A stretch of 64,000 nucleotides of DNA from Pseudomonas sp. CHM02 (GCF_000612585.1 NZ_JFCA01000030.1:1-64000); one strand, 5' to 3'. Shown: positions 44,533 through 53,718, counted from the stretch's first letter. Program-made: numbers and translations. The notes: a model not told the origin generated them from the letters alone.

Positions 44533-45642
44533 ATGCCCAGCGCTTCCCAACCCTCCTTGAACACCGTGCTCACGCACTTCCACAGCCTGATCGTGCCGCT
44601 CTGGCAAGGCCCAGGCTGGAACGCCGAGCTGGCATTGCCCTATGAGGCGCTGGACGCCGATCACCAGCCGCTGCCCCCGCAGCGCTACCGCGCCATGGCC
44701 TGCGCCCGCCAGTTGTACCTGTTCGCCAGCCTGATCGGCGAGCCCGGCGCGGTCTTCGCCGAAGAACGCGCGGCGGCGCTGTTCCGTTCGCTGCAACGGC
44801 ACTTCCATGACGCCGAGCACGGCGGCTGGTTCTACAGCATCGACCCGGCAGGCCAGCCGCTGGACACTCGCAAAGACCTCTACACCCACGCGTTCATCAT
44901 CTTTGCCTGCGCCCATTACTGGGCCAAGGTGCGTGAACCGCTGGTGGAATCCGTCCTCAATGCGGCCCTGGAAGTGGTCGCCGAGCGGTTTGCCACTGGC
45001 GACGGTCTGTACGAGGCGGTACTGGAGCGCAACTGGTCGTCCCTCAAGTCCGGACCGCTGCAAAACCCATTGATGCACCTGGCCGAAGGTTTCCTCGCCA
45101 CTCTTGCGGTGCGTGAAGACGCGCAGGTGCAAGCAGCCCTGCTGGCGTTGGCGACGGCCATGCAGCAGCGTTTCATTGATCGCCAGAGCGGCGTGATGAT
45201 GGAAAAACCGCTGGGCGCTGTGGATAACTGGTTTGAGCCGGGGCACCAGTTCGAATGGTTCTTTTTGCTGGAGTCTTCGGATGTACTGCGCGGCACGCCG
45301 CTGCATGCTTCGCTGACGCGGGCGTTCACCTACGCCGAGCTCAAGGGTGTGGATAACGCCAGCGGTGCGGTCAGCGGCATGTTGGCGCTGGATGGCACTG
45401 TGCGCGACGGCACCCAGCGGATCTGGGCCCAGGCCGAATACCTGCGGGCACTGACTTTGCGGCCGGACAGCGAATCGGTGCTGCAGCGCCAATTGCTGGC
45501 GCTGCAACAGCACTTCTTGCATGCAAAAGGCTGGAATGAATGCCTGGATGCCCGGGGAGCGGTGAGCCGGCGGGATATGCCGTCGACTACGCCTTATCAT
45601 TTGGCGACTTGCTATCAGGGGCTGGTCCGGCATCTGGGCTGA
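44533..45642 (+). CDS. AGE-family epimerase/isomerase (mannose isomerase-like)
   Basis: A 369-residue alpha-toroid enzyme of the N-acylglucosamine 2-epimerase family, which includes mannose isomerases such as YihS. Family signs are the central HFHDAEHGGWFYSIDPAGQP, the KDLYTHAFIIFACAHYW stretch, and LGAVDNWFEPGHQFEWFFLL with His/Glu catalytic candidates. It probably interconverts mannose and fructose or a related aldose/ketose pair in the cytoplasm; exact substrate is not visible. The ATG at 44533 gives MPSASQPSLNTV. It stands alone between two REP elements. Confidence 0.83.
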   Translation: MPSASQPSLNTVLTHFHSLIVPLWQGPGWNAELALPYEALDADHQPLPPQRYRAMACARQLYLFASLIGEPGAVFAEERAAALFRSLQRHFHDAEHGGWFYSIDPAGQPLDTRKDLYTHAFIIFACAHYWAKVREPLVESVLNAALEVVAERFATGDGLYEAVLERNWSSLKSGPLQNPLMHLAEGFLATLAVREDAQVQAALLALATAMQQRFIDRQSGVMMEKPLGAVDNWFEPGHQFEWFFLLESSDVLRGTPLHASLTRAFTYAELKGVDNASGAVSGMLALDGTVRDGTQRIWAQAEYLRALTLRPDSESVLQRQLLALQQHFLHAKGWNECLDARGAVSRRDMPSTTPYHLATCYQGLVRHLG

Positions 45643-45651
45643 CCTTCAGGG

Positions 45652-45723
45652 CCTCATCGCCGGCAAGCCGGCTCCTACAGGGTTGTGTAATCCCTCGTGG
45701 GAGCGGGCTTGCTCGCGAAGGCG
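45652..45723. repeat. Mixed REP pair between AGE and CDF genes
   Basis: CATCGCCGGCAAGCCGGCTC and GTGGGAGCGGGCTTGCTCGC face each other between two convergent genes. Confidence 0.78.
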
Positions 45724-45743
45724 TCACCCCGGTCTACCTGACC

Positions 45744-46649
45744 TCACGCAATCCACTTGCGATCCCCGGTAAAGCTGATCGTCAGCCAGCGCGCCGCATC
45801 CGGCGTGCCGAGTCCTGTGGATATCTCTTCGCGCAGCCCGTCGAGAGTGGCGACGTTAGCCACCGGGTAATCCGCCGGCAGTACCACATGAATTTCGATA
45901 AATCGCGCCCGCCCGTGCTTTTGCACGTAGGACACGTAGTCGTCGAAACCATGTCTGGCCTGCGCCGCGTCCATCACCTCGCGCACCTTGTCATCCAGAT
46001 GGTCCGGCGCAATCCCCAGCACCTCGCGCAACGCCGGGCGCAGGATCTTGAACGCCGGCGCCAGCATGCTCAGGGCCAGCAGGATCAGGATCAACGGGTC
46101 GACGTACACCGCCCACTCGCCATAGCCCTGGGACTTGAGCAACAGTGCCGCCAGAAAGCTGATCAGCAAGCCCACCGACAGCATCGCGTCCACCAGCCAA
46201 CTGATGTTGTCGAACTGGATCAGCGATGATTTCAGCGTGCGATTGCGGTAGCGCACGTAGAAGAAGTAGGCGAACTCGACGACGGTAAACACCGCCGCGT
46301 AGATGATCACCAGCCCCAACTCGATCTCGCGGCCACCATTGATAATGCCGAACACGCCGTTGAGGAACGCATAGAGGGCGATCAGCAACAGGAAACTGCC
46401 CTCGATCAGCAGCACCATGGGTTCCAGGTGCCAATAGCCGAACTGGAAGCGCTCGTTGCTTTTCTTGGCGATCAGCTTGGCCGTGATCAGCATCAACACC
46501 TTGATGGCGGTGGCGATCAGCGAGAAAAAGCCGTCGAACAGAATGGATTGGGCGCCGGATACCACACCCGTGACAACCCCGGCGATCGCCACGGCGAACA
46601 TCAGGATGGTCGATTGTTTGAGCAGTGCCTGCTCACCTCGGTTACTCAC
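45744..46649 (-). CDS. Cation diffusion facilitator-family transporter with altered metal site
   Basis: A 301-residue CDF-like protein with six hydrophobic helices (residues about 8-210) and a cytoplasmic C-terminal ferredoxin-like domain. The GTG start at 46649 is chosen because GGGAGGAAAT sits right before it; an in-frame TTG at 46664 would include the ribosome-binding site. In helix 2 the usual D/HxxxD reads DGFFS, and in helix 5 HxxxD reads SWLVD, so only two of four site-A ligands remain. The protein may transport a different ion or have lost tight zinc selectivity. It stands alone. Confidence 0.82.
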   Translation of the reverse strand: MSNRGEQALLKQSTILMFAVAIAGVVTGVVSGAQSILFDGFFSLIATAIKVLMLITAKLIAKKSNERFQFGYWHLEPMVLLIEGSFLLLIALYAFLNGVFGIINGGREIELGLVIIYAAVFTVVEFAYFFYVRYRNRTLKSSLIQFDNISWLVDAMLSVGLLISFLAALLLKSQGYGEWAVYVDPLILILLALSMLAPAFKILRPALREVLGIAPDHLDDKVREVMDAAQARHGFDDYVSYVQKHGRARFIEIHVVLPADYPVANVATLDGLREEISTGLGTPDAARWLTISFTGDRKWIA

Positions 46650-46767
46650 ATTTCCTCCCGTCAAAACCTTAAATCCGCACGGTGCGGAGAGGTTTTACCG
46701 GGTGGAGTGTACCTTATGTCGTGTTTTGGCCGATTTGCCGCATGATTACCGGTAAAAGCCTGATCCT

Positions 46768-46812
46768 GTGGTGAGCGGGCTTGCACCCGCGCGAGGCAAG
46801 CTCGCTCACCAC
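46768..46812. repeat. Short REP-like palindrome (GTGGTGAGCGGGCTTGC class)
   Basis: GTGGTGAGCGGGCTTGC at the left pairs with GCAAGCTCGCTCACCAC at the right around about 11 nt. It is near the 3' end of the SDR gene. Confidence 0.75.
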
Positions 46813-46833
46813 AAAAACCAGCAGGACGAAGCG

Positions 46834-47601
46834 TCAGCCCTTGGCCCCACGCTCGATAGCAAATCCAGCCCAGGTCTGGCTCACCGGCATCAGTTCCAAC
46901 CGGTTGATATTCACATGCGCCGGGGTGTTCAGCACCCAGAAGATCGTGTCGGCAATGTCCTGTGGCTGGATCGGCTCGGCACCCGCGTAGGTCGCGTCAT
47001 ACCGCGCCTGATCACCGCCGAACCGCACCAGCGAGAACTCGCTCTCGCACAGGCCTGGCTCGATGTTGGTGACGCGCACGCCGGTGCCCTGCAGGTCGCA
47101 GCGCAGGTTCAGCGAGAACTGCTTCACGAACGCCTTGGAGCCGCCATACACGTGGCTGCCGGGGTACGGGTAGCTACCGGCGATGGAACCCAGGTTGATG
47201 ATGCCGGCGCCACGGCCATGGGCGATCAGGCGTGGTAGCAGCAGGCTGGTGGTGGTCAGCAGGCCCTTGATGTTGGTGTCGACCATGGTTTCCCAATCGT
47301 CGAGGCTGCACTTGGGCGCAGGGTCGGTGCCCACGGCCAGGCCGGCGTTGTTGATCAGCCCGCGCAGTGTGGCGAAGGCTGGCGGCAGGTTGGCGATGGC
47401 GTCTTCCATGCCCTTGCGGTCACGCACGTCCACGACCAAACCATGCACTTCGGTCTGCTTGGAAAGCTCTTCGACCAGCGCATTCAGGCGGTCACCGCGA
47501 CGCCCCGTGAGCACCAGTTTCCAGCCGGCCTCGGCAAAACGACGGGCGCAGGCTTCGCCGAAACCTGAGGTTGCGCCAGTAATAAACAGCGTGTTGGACA
47601 T
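46834..47601 (-). CDS. Short-chain dehydrogenase/reductase (YdfG-like)
   Basis: A 255-residue classical SDR with dinucleotide loop TGATSGFGEACARRF at residue 8, the NNAG motif in LRGLINNAGLAVG, the catalytic Ser in NLGSIAGSYPY and Tyr/Lys in YGGSKAFVKQF. The sequence is close to E. coli YdfG, an NADP-dependent 3-hydroxy acid (L-allo-threonine) dehydrogenase. The C-terminus WVLNTPAHVNINRLELMPV is also YdfG-like. Upstream lies a long gene-free stretch holding its promoter and DnaA-box-like motifs. No operon partner. Confidence 0.9.
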   Translation of the reverse strand: MSNTLFITGATSGFGEACARRFAEAGWKLVLTGRRGDRLNALVEELSKQTEVHGLVVDVRDRKGMEDAIANLPPAFATLRGLINNAGLAVGTDPAPKCSLDDWETMVDTNIKGLLTTTSLLLPRLIAHGRGAGIINLGSIAGSYPYPGSHVYGGSKAFVKQFSLNLRCDLQGTGVRVTNIEPGLCESEFSLVRFGGDQARYDATYAGAEPIQPQDIADTIFWVLNTPAHVNINRLELMPVSQTWAGFAIERGAKG

Positions 47602-48293
47602 GGTGTTCTCCTTGCGGGCATCGGGGAAAAAAATCAGCCAGCAGAATGCCCTTACGCCGCGATGGCGGCAACCGCTATGCGCACAACTTCATTTACAGCT
47701 GATCACTTTTTAACCATCACGAGCAACGCCTTATGCAGCGCGGCCTGTAGCTATATGCGCGCAGGTTATCCACAGCTGCGCCCACAGTCTTTGGGGGCAA
47801 GTGCAAAATGCCTCAGGCCTCTATACACAAGGGTTACAGAGGGTTTTAGAAAGTTTTTTGCTTGACCTCGGCCGGAGCGTATGTAGGCCCTTCGACTAAC
47901 GGAAAACCACAACGATGGCTCCAGGCCAGTCATTCCGGCCTCTGCGGCCGTCTTTCCAGAGTTTAGTCACAGACTTATCCACAGGCTGGCGAGACATATT
48001 CCGGTCATATACCTGTGTCTTTAAACAGGTTGACAAAGTGCTCGTCGGGCGAGCAAAAACCGCCTGATCAAAAAACAACCATCGCGCTGCAGGCCACGTA
48101 TTCATTGGCGTTCAGCCAGCTACTCCCACGTTACCCACAGCCGGTTCCACAGCGGATGGGGACAAGTCAAAACTGTGACAAAACAGGGATTTGCGGCGGC
48201 TATATGTCGCGCTTTGGAGAGGAGCCAGATTTGTTTTCCACAATTTCCAGAATGGTCTGTGGATAGCACAAAAAGGAATGTGGGAACCGCCTC
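47602..48293. other. Gene-free, AT-richer region with a cluster of DnaA-box-like 9-mers
   Basis: No coding frame or RNA gene is convincing over about 690 nt. Two perfect TTATCCACA boxes occur at 47766-47774 and 47975-47983. One-mismatch versions are CTATACACA (47821), TTAGTCACA (47963), TTACCCACA (48131), TTTTCCACA (48234), and CTATCCACA on the minus strand (48258-48266). There is no dnaA, dnaN or rpmH gene nearby, so this is not the standard origin; a DnaA-titrating or regulatory site is possible. The SDR promoter must lie at the left end. Confidence 0.55.
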
Positions 48294-48382
48294 ATGTGGG
48301 AGCTGGCTTGCCTGCGATGGCATCGCCTCGGTGTAACTGACAGACCGAGGTGTCTGCATCGCAGGCAAGCCAGCTCCCACAC
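48294..48382. repeat. REP pair downstream of livF
   Basis: TGTGGGAGCTGGCTTGCC and its complement GGCAAGCCAGCTCCCACA lie 30 nt beyond the livF stop and may protect or end the liv transcript. Confidence 0.85.
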
Positions 48383-48411
48383 AAAGCCGGCGCCTACAAA
48401 GGGTGGTTAGA

Positions 48412-49128
48412 TCAATGCCCGCCGAGGTAGGCGTTGCGCACTTCCTCGTTTACCAGCAATTCCTTGCCGGTGCCGGTCAGGCGGATCTCGCCGTTGACCA
48501 TCACATACGCACGGTCCGACAGGCGCAGCGCGTGGTTGGCGTTCTGCTCCACCAGGAAGATGGTCATCCCGGTGGACGCCAGCTCGCGCAGGGTCGAGAA
48601 GATCTGCTTCACCACAATCGGCGCCAGGCCCAGGCTCGGCTCGTCCAGCAGCAACAGCTTGGGCCGGCTCATCAGGGCGCGGGCGATGGCGAGCATTTGC
48701 TGTTCGCCACCCGACATGGTCATCGCACGCTGGTTGCGCCGCTCCTTGAGCCGTGGAAACAGCTCGAACATGCGCTGCATATCTTCCTGGGCAAACTTGT
48801 CGCCAATCGGGATGGTGCCCATCAGCAGGTTTTCCTCGACGGTCATGTCGGGGAACACCCGCCGCCCTTCCGGCGACTGCGCGATGCCGTTGGAGGCGAT
48901 GTAGTGGGACGACTTGTGGGTAATGTCGACGCCGTTGTAGATGATCTGTCCCGACTCGGCCCGTGGCTGGCCGAAGATCGACATCAGCAGCGTGGACTTG
49001 CCCGCGCCGTTGGAGCCGATCAGGCTGACGGTTTCGCCTTCGTTGATGTGCAGCGAGACTTTCTTCAGGGCCTGGATCGGGCCATAGAACACGTCCAGGT
49101 CCTTCATTTCGAGGATAGGTGCACTCAT
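48412..49128 (-). CDS. livF: Branched-chain amino acid ABC transporter ATPase LivF
   Basis: A 238-residue ATPase (BraG in P. aeruginosa) with Walker A GSNGAGKSTLL, signature MSGGEQQMLAIARAL, Walker B LLLLDEPSLGLAP and switch FLVEQNANH. It pairs with LivG to drive leucine, isoleucine and valine import. The start at 49128 gives MSAPILEMKDL and overlaps the livG stop by four bases. It is the last gene of the livKHMGF operon. Confidence 0.95.
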   Translation of the reverse strand: MSAPILEMKDLDVFYGPIQALKKVSLHINEGETVSLIGSNGAGKSTLLMSIFGQPRAESGQIIYNGVDITHKSSHYIASNGIAQSPEGRRVFPDMTVEENLLMGTIPIGDKFAQEDMQRMFELFPRLKERRNQRAMTMSGGEQQMLAIARALMSRPKLLLLDEPSLGLAPIVVKQIFSTLRELASTGMTIFLVEQNANHALRLSDRAYVMVNGEIRLTGTGKELLVNEEVRNAYLGGH

Positions 49129-50000
49129 ACCAGCTCCTCTTCGTCTGCGCCCAGGTAGGCGGCAATCACTTTCGGGTCGTTGCGGATCGCGTCCGGCCCG
49201 CCCTCGGCGATCACGTTGCCGTGGTCGAGCACTACGATGTGGTCGGAAATACTCATCACCATGCCCATGTCGTGTTCGATCAGCACCACCGTGAGGTCGT
49301 GTTCGTCGCGCAACAGGCGAATCATCGCGCTGAGGGCTTCGGTTTCCTGGGGGTTGAGGCCCGCAGCGGGTTCGTCCAGGCAGATGATCTGCGGCCGGGT
49401 GCACATGGCGCGGGCAATTTCCAGGCGGCGCTGCTGGCCGTAGGAGAGTTCACCGGCCAGGCGGTTGGCACAGTCCACCAGGTCCACCACTTCCAGCCAG
49501 TAGAAGGCGTGGTCGAGGGCGTCGCTTTCGGCCTTGCGGTAACCCTTGGTGTTGAGGATGCCGGCGAGCATGTTGCGGTTGACCCACATGTGCTGCGCCA
49601 CGAGCAGGTTTTCCAGCACCGACATTTCCTTGAACAGGCGAATGTTCTGGAAGGTCCGTGCCAGGCCGGCGCGGTTCACCAAATGAGTGCCGCCGAACAT
49701 CTTGTAGTACACGCGACTGAAAAAACTTTTTGGCGACACGAAATCCGTGGCCTTGAAGCGCTCGCCCAACAGTTGGATCACGTTGGTCTGTTTACCACGG
49801 ATGTTGAGTTCGATCTTGCCGCCACTGGCTTTGTAGAAACCAGTGAGGCAGTTGAACACCGTGGTCTTGCCGGCACCGTTAGGGCCGATCAGGGCGAAGA
49901 TAGAGTTGCGTTCGACCTTGAGGCTCACATCGCTCAAGGCCTTGATGCCACCGAAGTGCATCATCAGGTGTTCGACGGAGAGCACGACTTCCTTGCTCAT
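49125..50000 (-). CDS. livG: Branched-chain amino acid ABC transporter ATPase LivG
   Basis: A 291-residue ATPase (BraF) with Walker A GPNGAGKTTVFN, signature LSYGQQRRLEIARAM, Walker B ICLDEPAAGLNP and switch VLIEHDMGMV. The extra loop near residue 70-100 with KSFFSRVYYKMFGG is typical for LivG of pseudomonads. The start overlaps the livM stop by four bases (ATGA) and the stop overlaps livF, so the two ATPases are translationally coupled to the permease. Confidence 0.95.
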   Translation of the reverse strand: MSKEVVLSVEHLMMHFGGIKALSDVSLKVERNSIFALIGPNGAGKTTVFNCLTGFYKASGGKIELNIRGKQTNVIQLLGERFKATDFVSPKSFFSRVYYKMFGGTHLVNRAGLARTFQNIRLFKEMSVLENLLVAQHMWVNRNMLAGILNTKGYRKAESDALDHAFYWLEVVDLVDCANRLAGELSYGQQRRLEIARAMCTRPQIICLDEPAAGLNPQETEALSAMIRLLRDEHDLTVVLIEHDMGMVMSISDHIVVLDHGNVIAEGGPDAIRNDPKVIAAYLGADEEELV

Positions 50001-51274
50001 GGCGCTACCCCCTTACGTGGCGTCACACCGGTGCGGCTGATGCGGATCAGGCCGCGTGGTCGCCAGATCATCATCACCACCATCAACACGCCAAACAGCA
50101 ATACGCGGTACTCGGAGAAGCTGCGCAGCAGTTCCGGGGCGACGGTCAATACGAAGGCTGCGATCACCACGCCCACCGTCGAGCCCATGCCGCCCAGCAC
50201 CACGATGGCCAGGATCAGCGCCGACTCGAAGAAGGTGAACGACGACGGGTTGACGAAGCCCTGGTAGCTGGCGAAGAACACCCCGGCCAAACCGGCAGTC
50301 GATGCACCGATGGTGAACGCCGAGAGCTTGACCAGTACGTGGTTCAGGCCCATGGAACGGCAGGCGATTTCATCTTCGCGCAAGGCTTCCCAGGCGCGGC
50401 CGACCGGCATGCGGGTCAGGCGGTGCTTGATGTACAGCACGGCCAGCACCACCAGGAACAGCACGATGTAGATGAACAGGAATTTGATGTTGGGGTTGTA
50501 GTCGATGCCGAAGAATTCATGGAAGGGAATCCCGCCATCCTTCGCGCGCTTGCCGAACTCCAGGCCGAGGAAGGTCGGCGAGGGCACCGGCATGCCGTTG
50601 GGTCCGCCGGTAAACGACAGCCAGTTGTTGAGCACCAGACGGATGATTTCACCAAAGCCCAGGGTCACGATGGCCAAATAGTCACCGTGCATTCGTAGCA
50701 CCGGGAACCCGAGTATGCACCCCGCCAACGCTGCGGCGATGGCCGCCAGGGGCAACACGGTCCAGAAGCCCAGGCCCAGGTATTGATAACCCAGTGCAAG
50801 GCCGTAGGCGCCGATGGCGTAGAACGCCACGTAACCCAGGTCGAGCAGGCCGGCCAGGCCCACCACGATGTTGAGGCCCAGGCCGAGCAACACGTAGATC
50901 AGCCCGAGGATCACCACGGTCAGCAGGTACTTGTTGGCGAAGATCGGAAACACGATGGCGATCACGATCAGTGCCGGGATGATCCAGCGCAGCCGCGACT
51001 TGTAGTCCGGCGCCAGCACATGCACGCCAGAGCCACTGCTCTCGAAGCCCTGCAAAATCTTCAGGCCCTTGGGGGTTTGCAGGAACAGGCTCATGGCAAA
51101 GCGGCCGACCATCACAATGGCCACCAGCAGGCCCACGCGGGCCGGTTCCAGGTTGAAGCTGTAGCCGTCGAGTACAACGCCGACGATCGGACCGAACACG
51201 ATCAGCGAAATCAGCCCGGCGAGGACCGTATCGACCACACTTTTCTTGATATCGATGGGTTTGGCAGCAGACAT
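49997..51274 (-). CDS. livM: Branched-chain amino acid ABC transporter permease LivM
   Basis: A 425-residue permease (BraE) with about ten helices. The N-terminal roughly 100 residues carry two extra helices, usual for long LivM proteins. The core motif LNIVVGLAGLLDLGYVAFYAIGAY is split here: LNIVVGLAGLLDLGY then VAFYAIGAYGLALGY. The ATPase-docking EDEIACRSMGLNHVLVKLSAF (residues about 310-330) is also present. It forms the transport path with LivH. It starts two bases after the livH stop. Confidence 0.95.
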   Translation of the reverse strand: MSAAKPIDIKKSVVDTVLAGLISLIVFGPIVGVVLDGYSFNLEPARVGLLVAIVMVGRFAMSLFLQTPKGLKILQGFESSGSGVHVLAPDYKSRLRWIIPALIVIAIVFPIFANKYLLTVVILGLIYVLLGLGLNIVVGLAGLLDLGYVAFYAIGAYGLALGYQYLGLGFWTVLPLAAIAAALAGCILGFPVLRMHGDYLAIVTLGFGEIIRLVLNNWLSFTGGPNGMPVPSPTFLGLEFGKRAKDGGIPFHEFFGIDYNPNIKFLFIYIVLFLVVLAVLYIKHRLTRMPVGRAWEALREDEIACRSMGLNHVLVKLSAFTIGASTAGLAGVFFASYQGFVNPSSFTFFESALILAIVVLGGMGSTVGVVIAAFVLTVAPELLRSFSEYRVLLFGVLMVVMMIWRPRGLIRISRTGVTPRKGVAP

Positions 51275-51276
51275 GT

Positions 51277-52191
51277 TTACACCTTCGCCACAAGTGGGCG
51301 ACCAAGCAGGCCCTGGGGACGGAAAATCAGAATCACCACCAGCAGGGAGAAACTGAACACGTCTTTGTAGTCAGAGTTGATCAACCCCGAGAACAACGAC
51401 TCGGAGATACCGAGGATGATCCCGCCCAACATCGCCCCAGGCAGGGAGCCGATGCCGCCGAGTACCGCTGCGGTAAATGCCTTGATGCCGATAATGAAGC
51501 CGGCATAGAAGTCGAAGGTGCCGTAGTTGAGGGTGATGAGCACACCGGCCAATGCAGCCATGGCGGCCCCGATGACGAAGACATAGGAGATCACCCGGTC
51601 GGTGTTGATACCGAGGATCGACGCCATCTTGCGGTCTTGCTGGGTCGCGCGGCACATGCGGCCGAGCTTGGTGTATTTGATCACGTAAGTGAGCAACGCC
51701 ATGCCGGCAAACGCCGCCACGAGGATGAACACCTTGGTGTACGTGAGCTGCACGAAACCACTGCCGATATCGACGCGCCAGGCCCCGGCCAGCAGGGTGG
51801 GAATACCTTGTTGCTTGGCGCCCTGGGCGATCTGCGCGTAGTTCTGCAGGATCAGGGAGATGCCGATGGCGCTGATCAGCGGTGCCAGTCGGGTGGAGTT
51901 GCGCAGCGGTTTGTAAGCGACACGCTCGATGACCCAGCCGTATACGCCGGTGACGACGACGGTAAAGATCAAGGTGCCGAGAATGAGCAGCGGGAAGGAT
52001 TCGATGCCGAAGTAAGCCAGCAGTGCCAGACTGATCGCCGCGAGGTAAGCGGAAATCATATAAACCTCGCCATGGGCGAAGTTGATCATGCCAATGATGC
52101 CATAGACCATTGTGTAGCCGATGGCGATCAGGCCATAGACCGACCCGAGGGTCAGGCCATTGACCAGTTGCTGCAGGAAAATACCATCCAT
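51277..52191 (-). CDS. livH: Branched-chain amino acid ABC transporter permease LivH
   Basis: A 304-residue permease (BraD) with eight helices. It opens MDGIFLQQLVNGLTLGSVYG and has GMINFAHGEVYMISAYLA, the LivH hallmark, and the docking region CRATQQDRKMASILGINTDR. It pairs with LivM. A 234-nt gap containing a REP pair separates it from livK, so the binding protein and membrane components may accumulate at different levels. Confidence 0.95.
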   Translation of the reverse strand: MDGIFLQQLVNGLTLGSVYGLIAIGYTMVYGIIGMINFAHGEVYMISAYLAAISLALLAYFGIESFPLLILGTLIFTVVVTGVYGWVIERVAYKPLRNSTRLAPLISAIGISLILQNYAQIAQGAKQQGIPTLLAGAWRVDIGSGFVQLTYTKVFILVAAFAGMALLTYVIKYTKLGRMCRATQQDRKMASILGINTDRVISYVFVIGAAMAALAGVLITLNYGTFDFYAGFIIGIKAFTAAVLGGIGSLPGAMLGGIILGISESLFSGLINSDYKDVFSFSLLVVILIFRPQGLLGRPLVAKV

Positions 52192-52299
52192 AACGCAATC
52201 TCACGCGGTGAGCACCTGCACACCGGAGGGTGTGCGGCGCTTCTGGAGGAAAAAACAGAGTCGTTGCTGGACACGATGCAGCTGGCGACCTCGACCCCC

Positions 52300-52390
52300 T
52301 GTGGGAGCTGGCTTGCCTGCGATAGCGGTTTTACATTCAACACAGGTGTCGACTGTCAGTCCGTCATCGCGGGCAAGCCCGGCTCCCACA
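52300..52390. repeat. REP pair between livK and livH
   Basis: TGTGGGAGCTGGCTTGCC faces CGGGCAAGCCCGGCTCCCAC across about 50 nt. As in urtA/urtB, it follows the binding-protein gene. Confidence 0.83.
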
Positions 52391-52425
52391 GTGGATCTGT
52401 GGCGCCTGCGTGGTCGCGTTAATGC

Positions 52426-53562
52426 TTACTTCTGTTTTTCCAACTGGTGGTATTTGCCGTCTTTATCCCACTGGTAAACCACGTAGTCGGAGATTTTCAG
52501 GTCGCCCTTGGAATCCCAGGCTTTTTCGCCCATGACGGTTTTGACCGGGTGAGCCTTGAGCCACTTGGCGGCGTCTTCGCCCTTGTTGGACTTGGCACCG
52601 TTGAAGCCGGCGGCCAGGGCCTGGACCGAAGCGTAGGCGTACAGGGTGTAGCCTTCAGGCTCGGTGCCGTTCTTACGGAACTCTTCCACCACGGCCTTGC
52701 TGTCTGGCAGCAGGCGCGGGTCAGCGCCGAAGGTCATGTACACGCCATCCACGTACTGCGCACCGCCAGCGGTGGCAACCAGTTCGTCGGTCACCACGCC
52801 GTCATCGGACATGAATTTAACGTCTTTCAGACCGGCTTCACGAATCTGGCGAACCAAAGGACCGGCTTCCGGGTGCAGGCCGCCGAAGTACACGACGTCA
52901 GCGCCAGTAGAACGGATCTTGGTGACCAGGGCGCTGAAGTCTTTCTCGCCACGGGTCAGGCCTTCTTCCAGCACTGGCTTGACGCCGCGCTTGGTCAACT
53001 GGGCAGCGGTGGCATCAGCCAGGCCTTTGCCGTAGGTGTCCTTGTCGTTGATGACCGCGACTTTCTTGCCCTTGAGCACATCGACGATGTAGTCGCCGGC
53101 AACGATGCCTTGCTGGTCGTCACGACCGCACATGCGGAACATGGCGCCCAGGCCGCGTTCGGTCACTTGCGGGTTGGTGGAGCCTGGGGTGATCGCGATG
53201 ATGCCGGCTTCGTCATACACCTCGGACGCCGGGATGGTGTTGGAAGAGCAGAAGTGCCCGACCACGCCGATCACTTTGTCCTGGTCAGCCAGACGGTTGG
53301 CCACGGCCACGGCCTGCTTGGGCTCACACGCATCGTCGCCGGCAACCAGCACGATTTTCTCGCCGTTGATACCGCCGGCCTTGTTGATCACATCGGCTGC
53401 CGCTTGGGCACCCTTCATGTACTGCTCACCGAAAGCGGCGTTGGCACCGGTCATCGGCCCCGCTACGCCAATCTTCACATCAGCTTGAACAAACGCAGAA
53501 ACACCCAGCGCCGCTGCAACGGCGAGGGCCAGAAAACCTTTCTTGTAAAACGTCTGGGACAT
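52426..53562 (-). CDS. livK: Branched-chain amino acid-binding protein LivK (BraC)
   Basis: A 378-residue periplasmic binding protein with signal peptide MSQTFYKKGFLALAVAAALG running to FVQA, then DVKIGVAGPMTGANAAFGEQ. The Cys pair in DDACEPKQAV and RMCGRDDQQG fits BraC-type proteins. It captures leucine, isoleucine, valine and often alanine for LivHMGF. The start at 53562 is chosen for the signal peptide and the GGAG upstream; an in-frame start 11 codons earlier is unlikely. A consensus sigma54 promoter ends about 70 bases upstream, and four phased direct repeats lie beyond it. Confidence 0.95.
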   Translation of the reverse strand: MSQTFYKKGFLALAVAAALGVSAFVQADVKIGVAGPMTGANAAFGEQYMKGAQAAADVINKAGGINGEKIVLVAGDDACEPKQAVAVANRLADQDKVIGVVGHFCSSNTIPASEVYDEAGIIAITPGSTNPQVTERGLGAMFRMCGRDDQQGIVAGDYIVDVLKGKKVAVINDKDTYGKGLADATAAQLTKRGVKPVLEEGLTRGEKDFSALVTKIRSTGADVVYFGGLHPEAGPLVRQIREAGLKDVKFMSDDGVVTDELVATAGGAQYVDGVYMTFGADPRLLPDSKAVVEEFRKNGTEPEGYTLYAYASVQALAAGFNGAKSNKGEDAAKWLKAHPVKTVMGEKAWDSKGDLKISDYVVYQWDKDGKYHQLEKQK

Positions 53563-53631
53563 GAGTGGTGCTCCGATATTTTTGATTTTTGGCACGACAA
53601 CTTGCGTTCAAACTTTTCACTGAAAGCCGAG

Positions 53632-53647
53632 AGCAAGGCGCGTGCCA
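53632..53647 (-). promoter_or_regulatory. Consensus sigma54 promoter of livK
   Basis: The minus strand reads TGGCACGCGCCTTGCT from 53647 to 53632, an exact match to TGGCACG-N4-TTGCW. Transcription would start near 53621, giving a leader of about 59 nt. Confidence 0.82.
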
Positions 53648-53718
53648 TTACGTTTTTATTCTTCAAAAAGACACGGTGTCATTGTGATTGCAGGCGTTTC
53701 GCCTCCATTCGTCAGGAC

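Noticed and set aside
47896..48105. 69-residue minus-strand reading frame in the gene-free region
   Set aside because: No ribosome-binding site, no family resemblance, and it overlaps the DnaA-box cluster.
47602..48293. Chromosomal origin oriC
   Set aside because: DnaA boxes are present but dnaA, dnaN, rpmH and gyrB are absent from the neighbourhood, so only a secondary DnaA-binding site is proposed.
53588..53605. Plus-strand sigma54-like TGGCACG...TTGC near livK
   Set aside because: The spacer is one base too long (N5) and it would read into no plus-strand gene.
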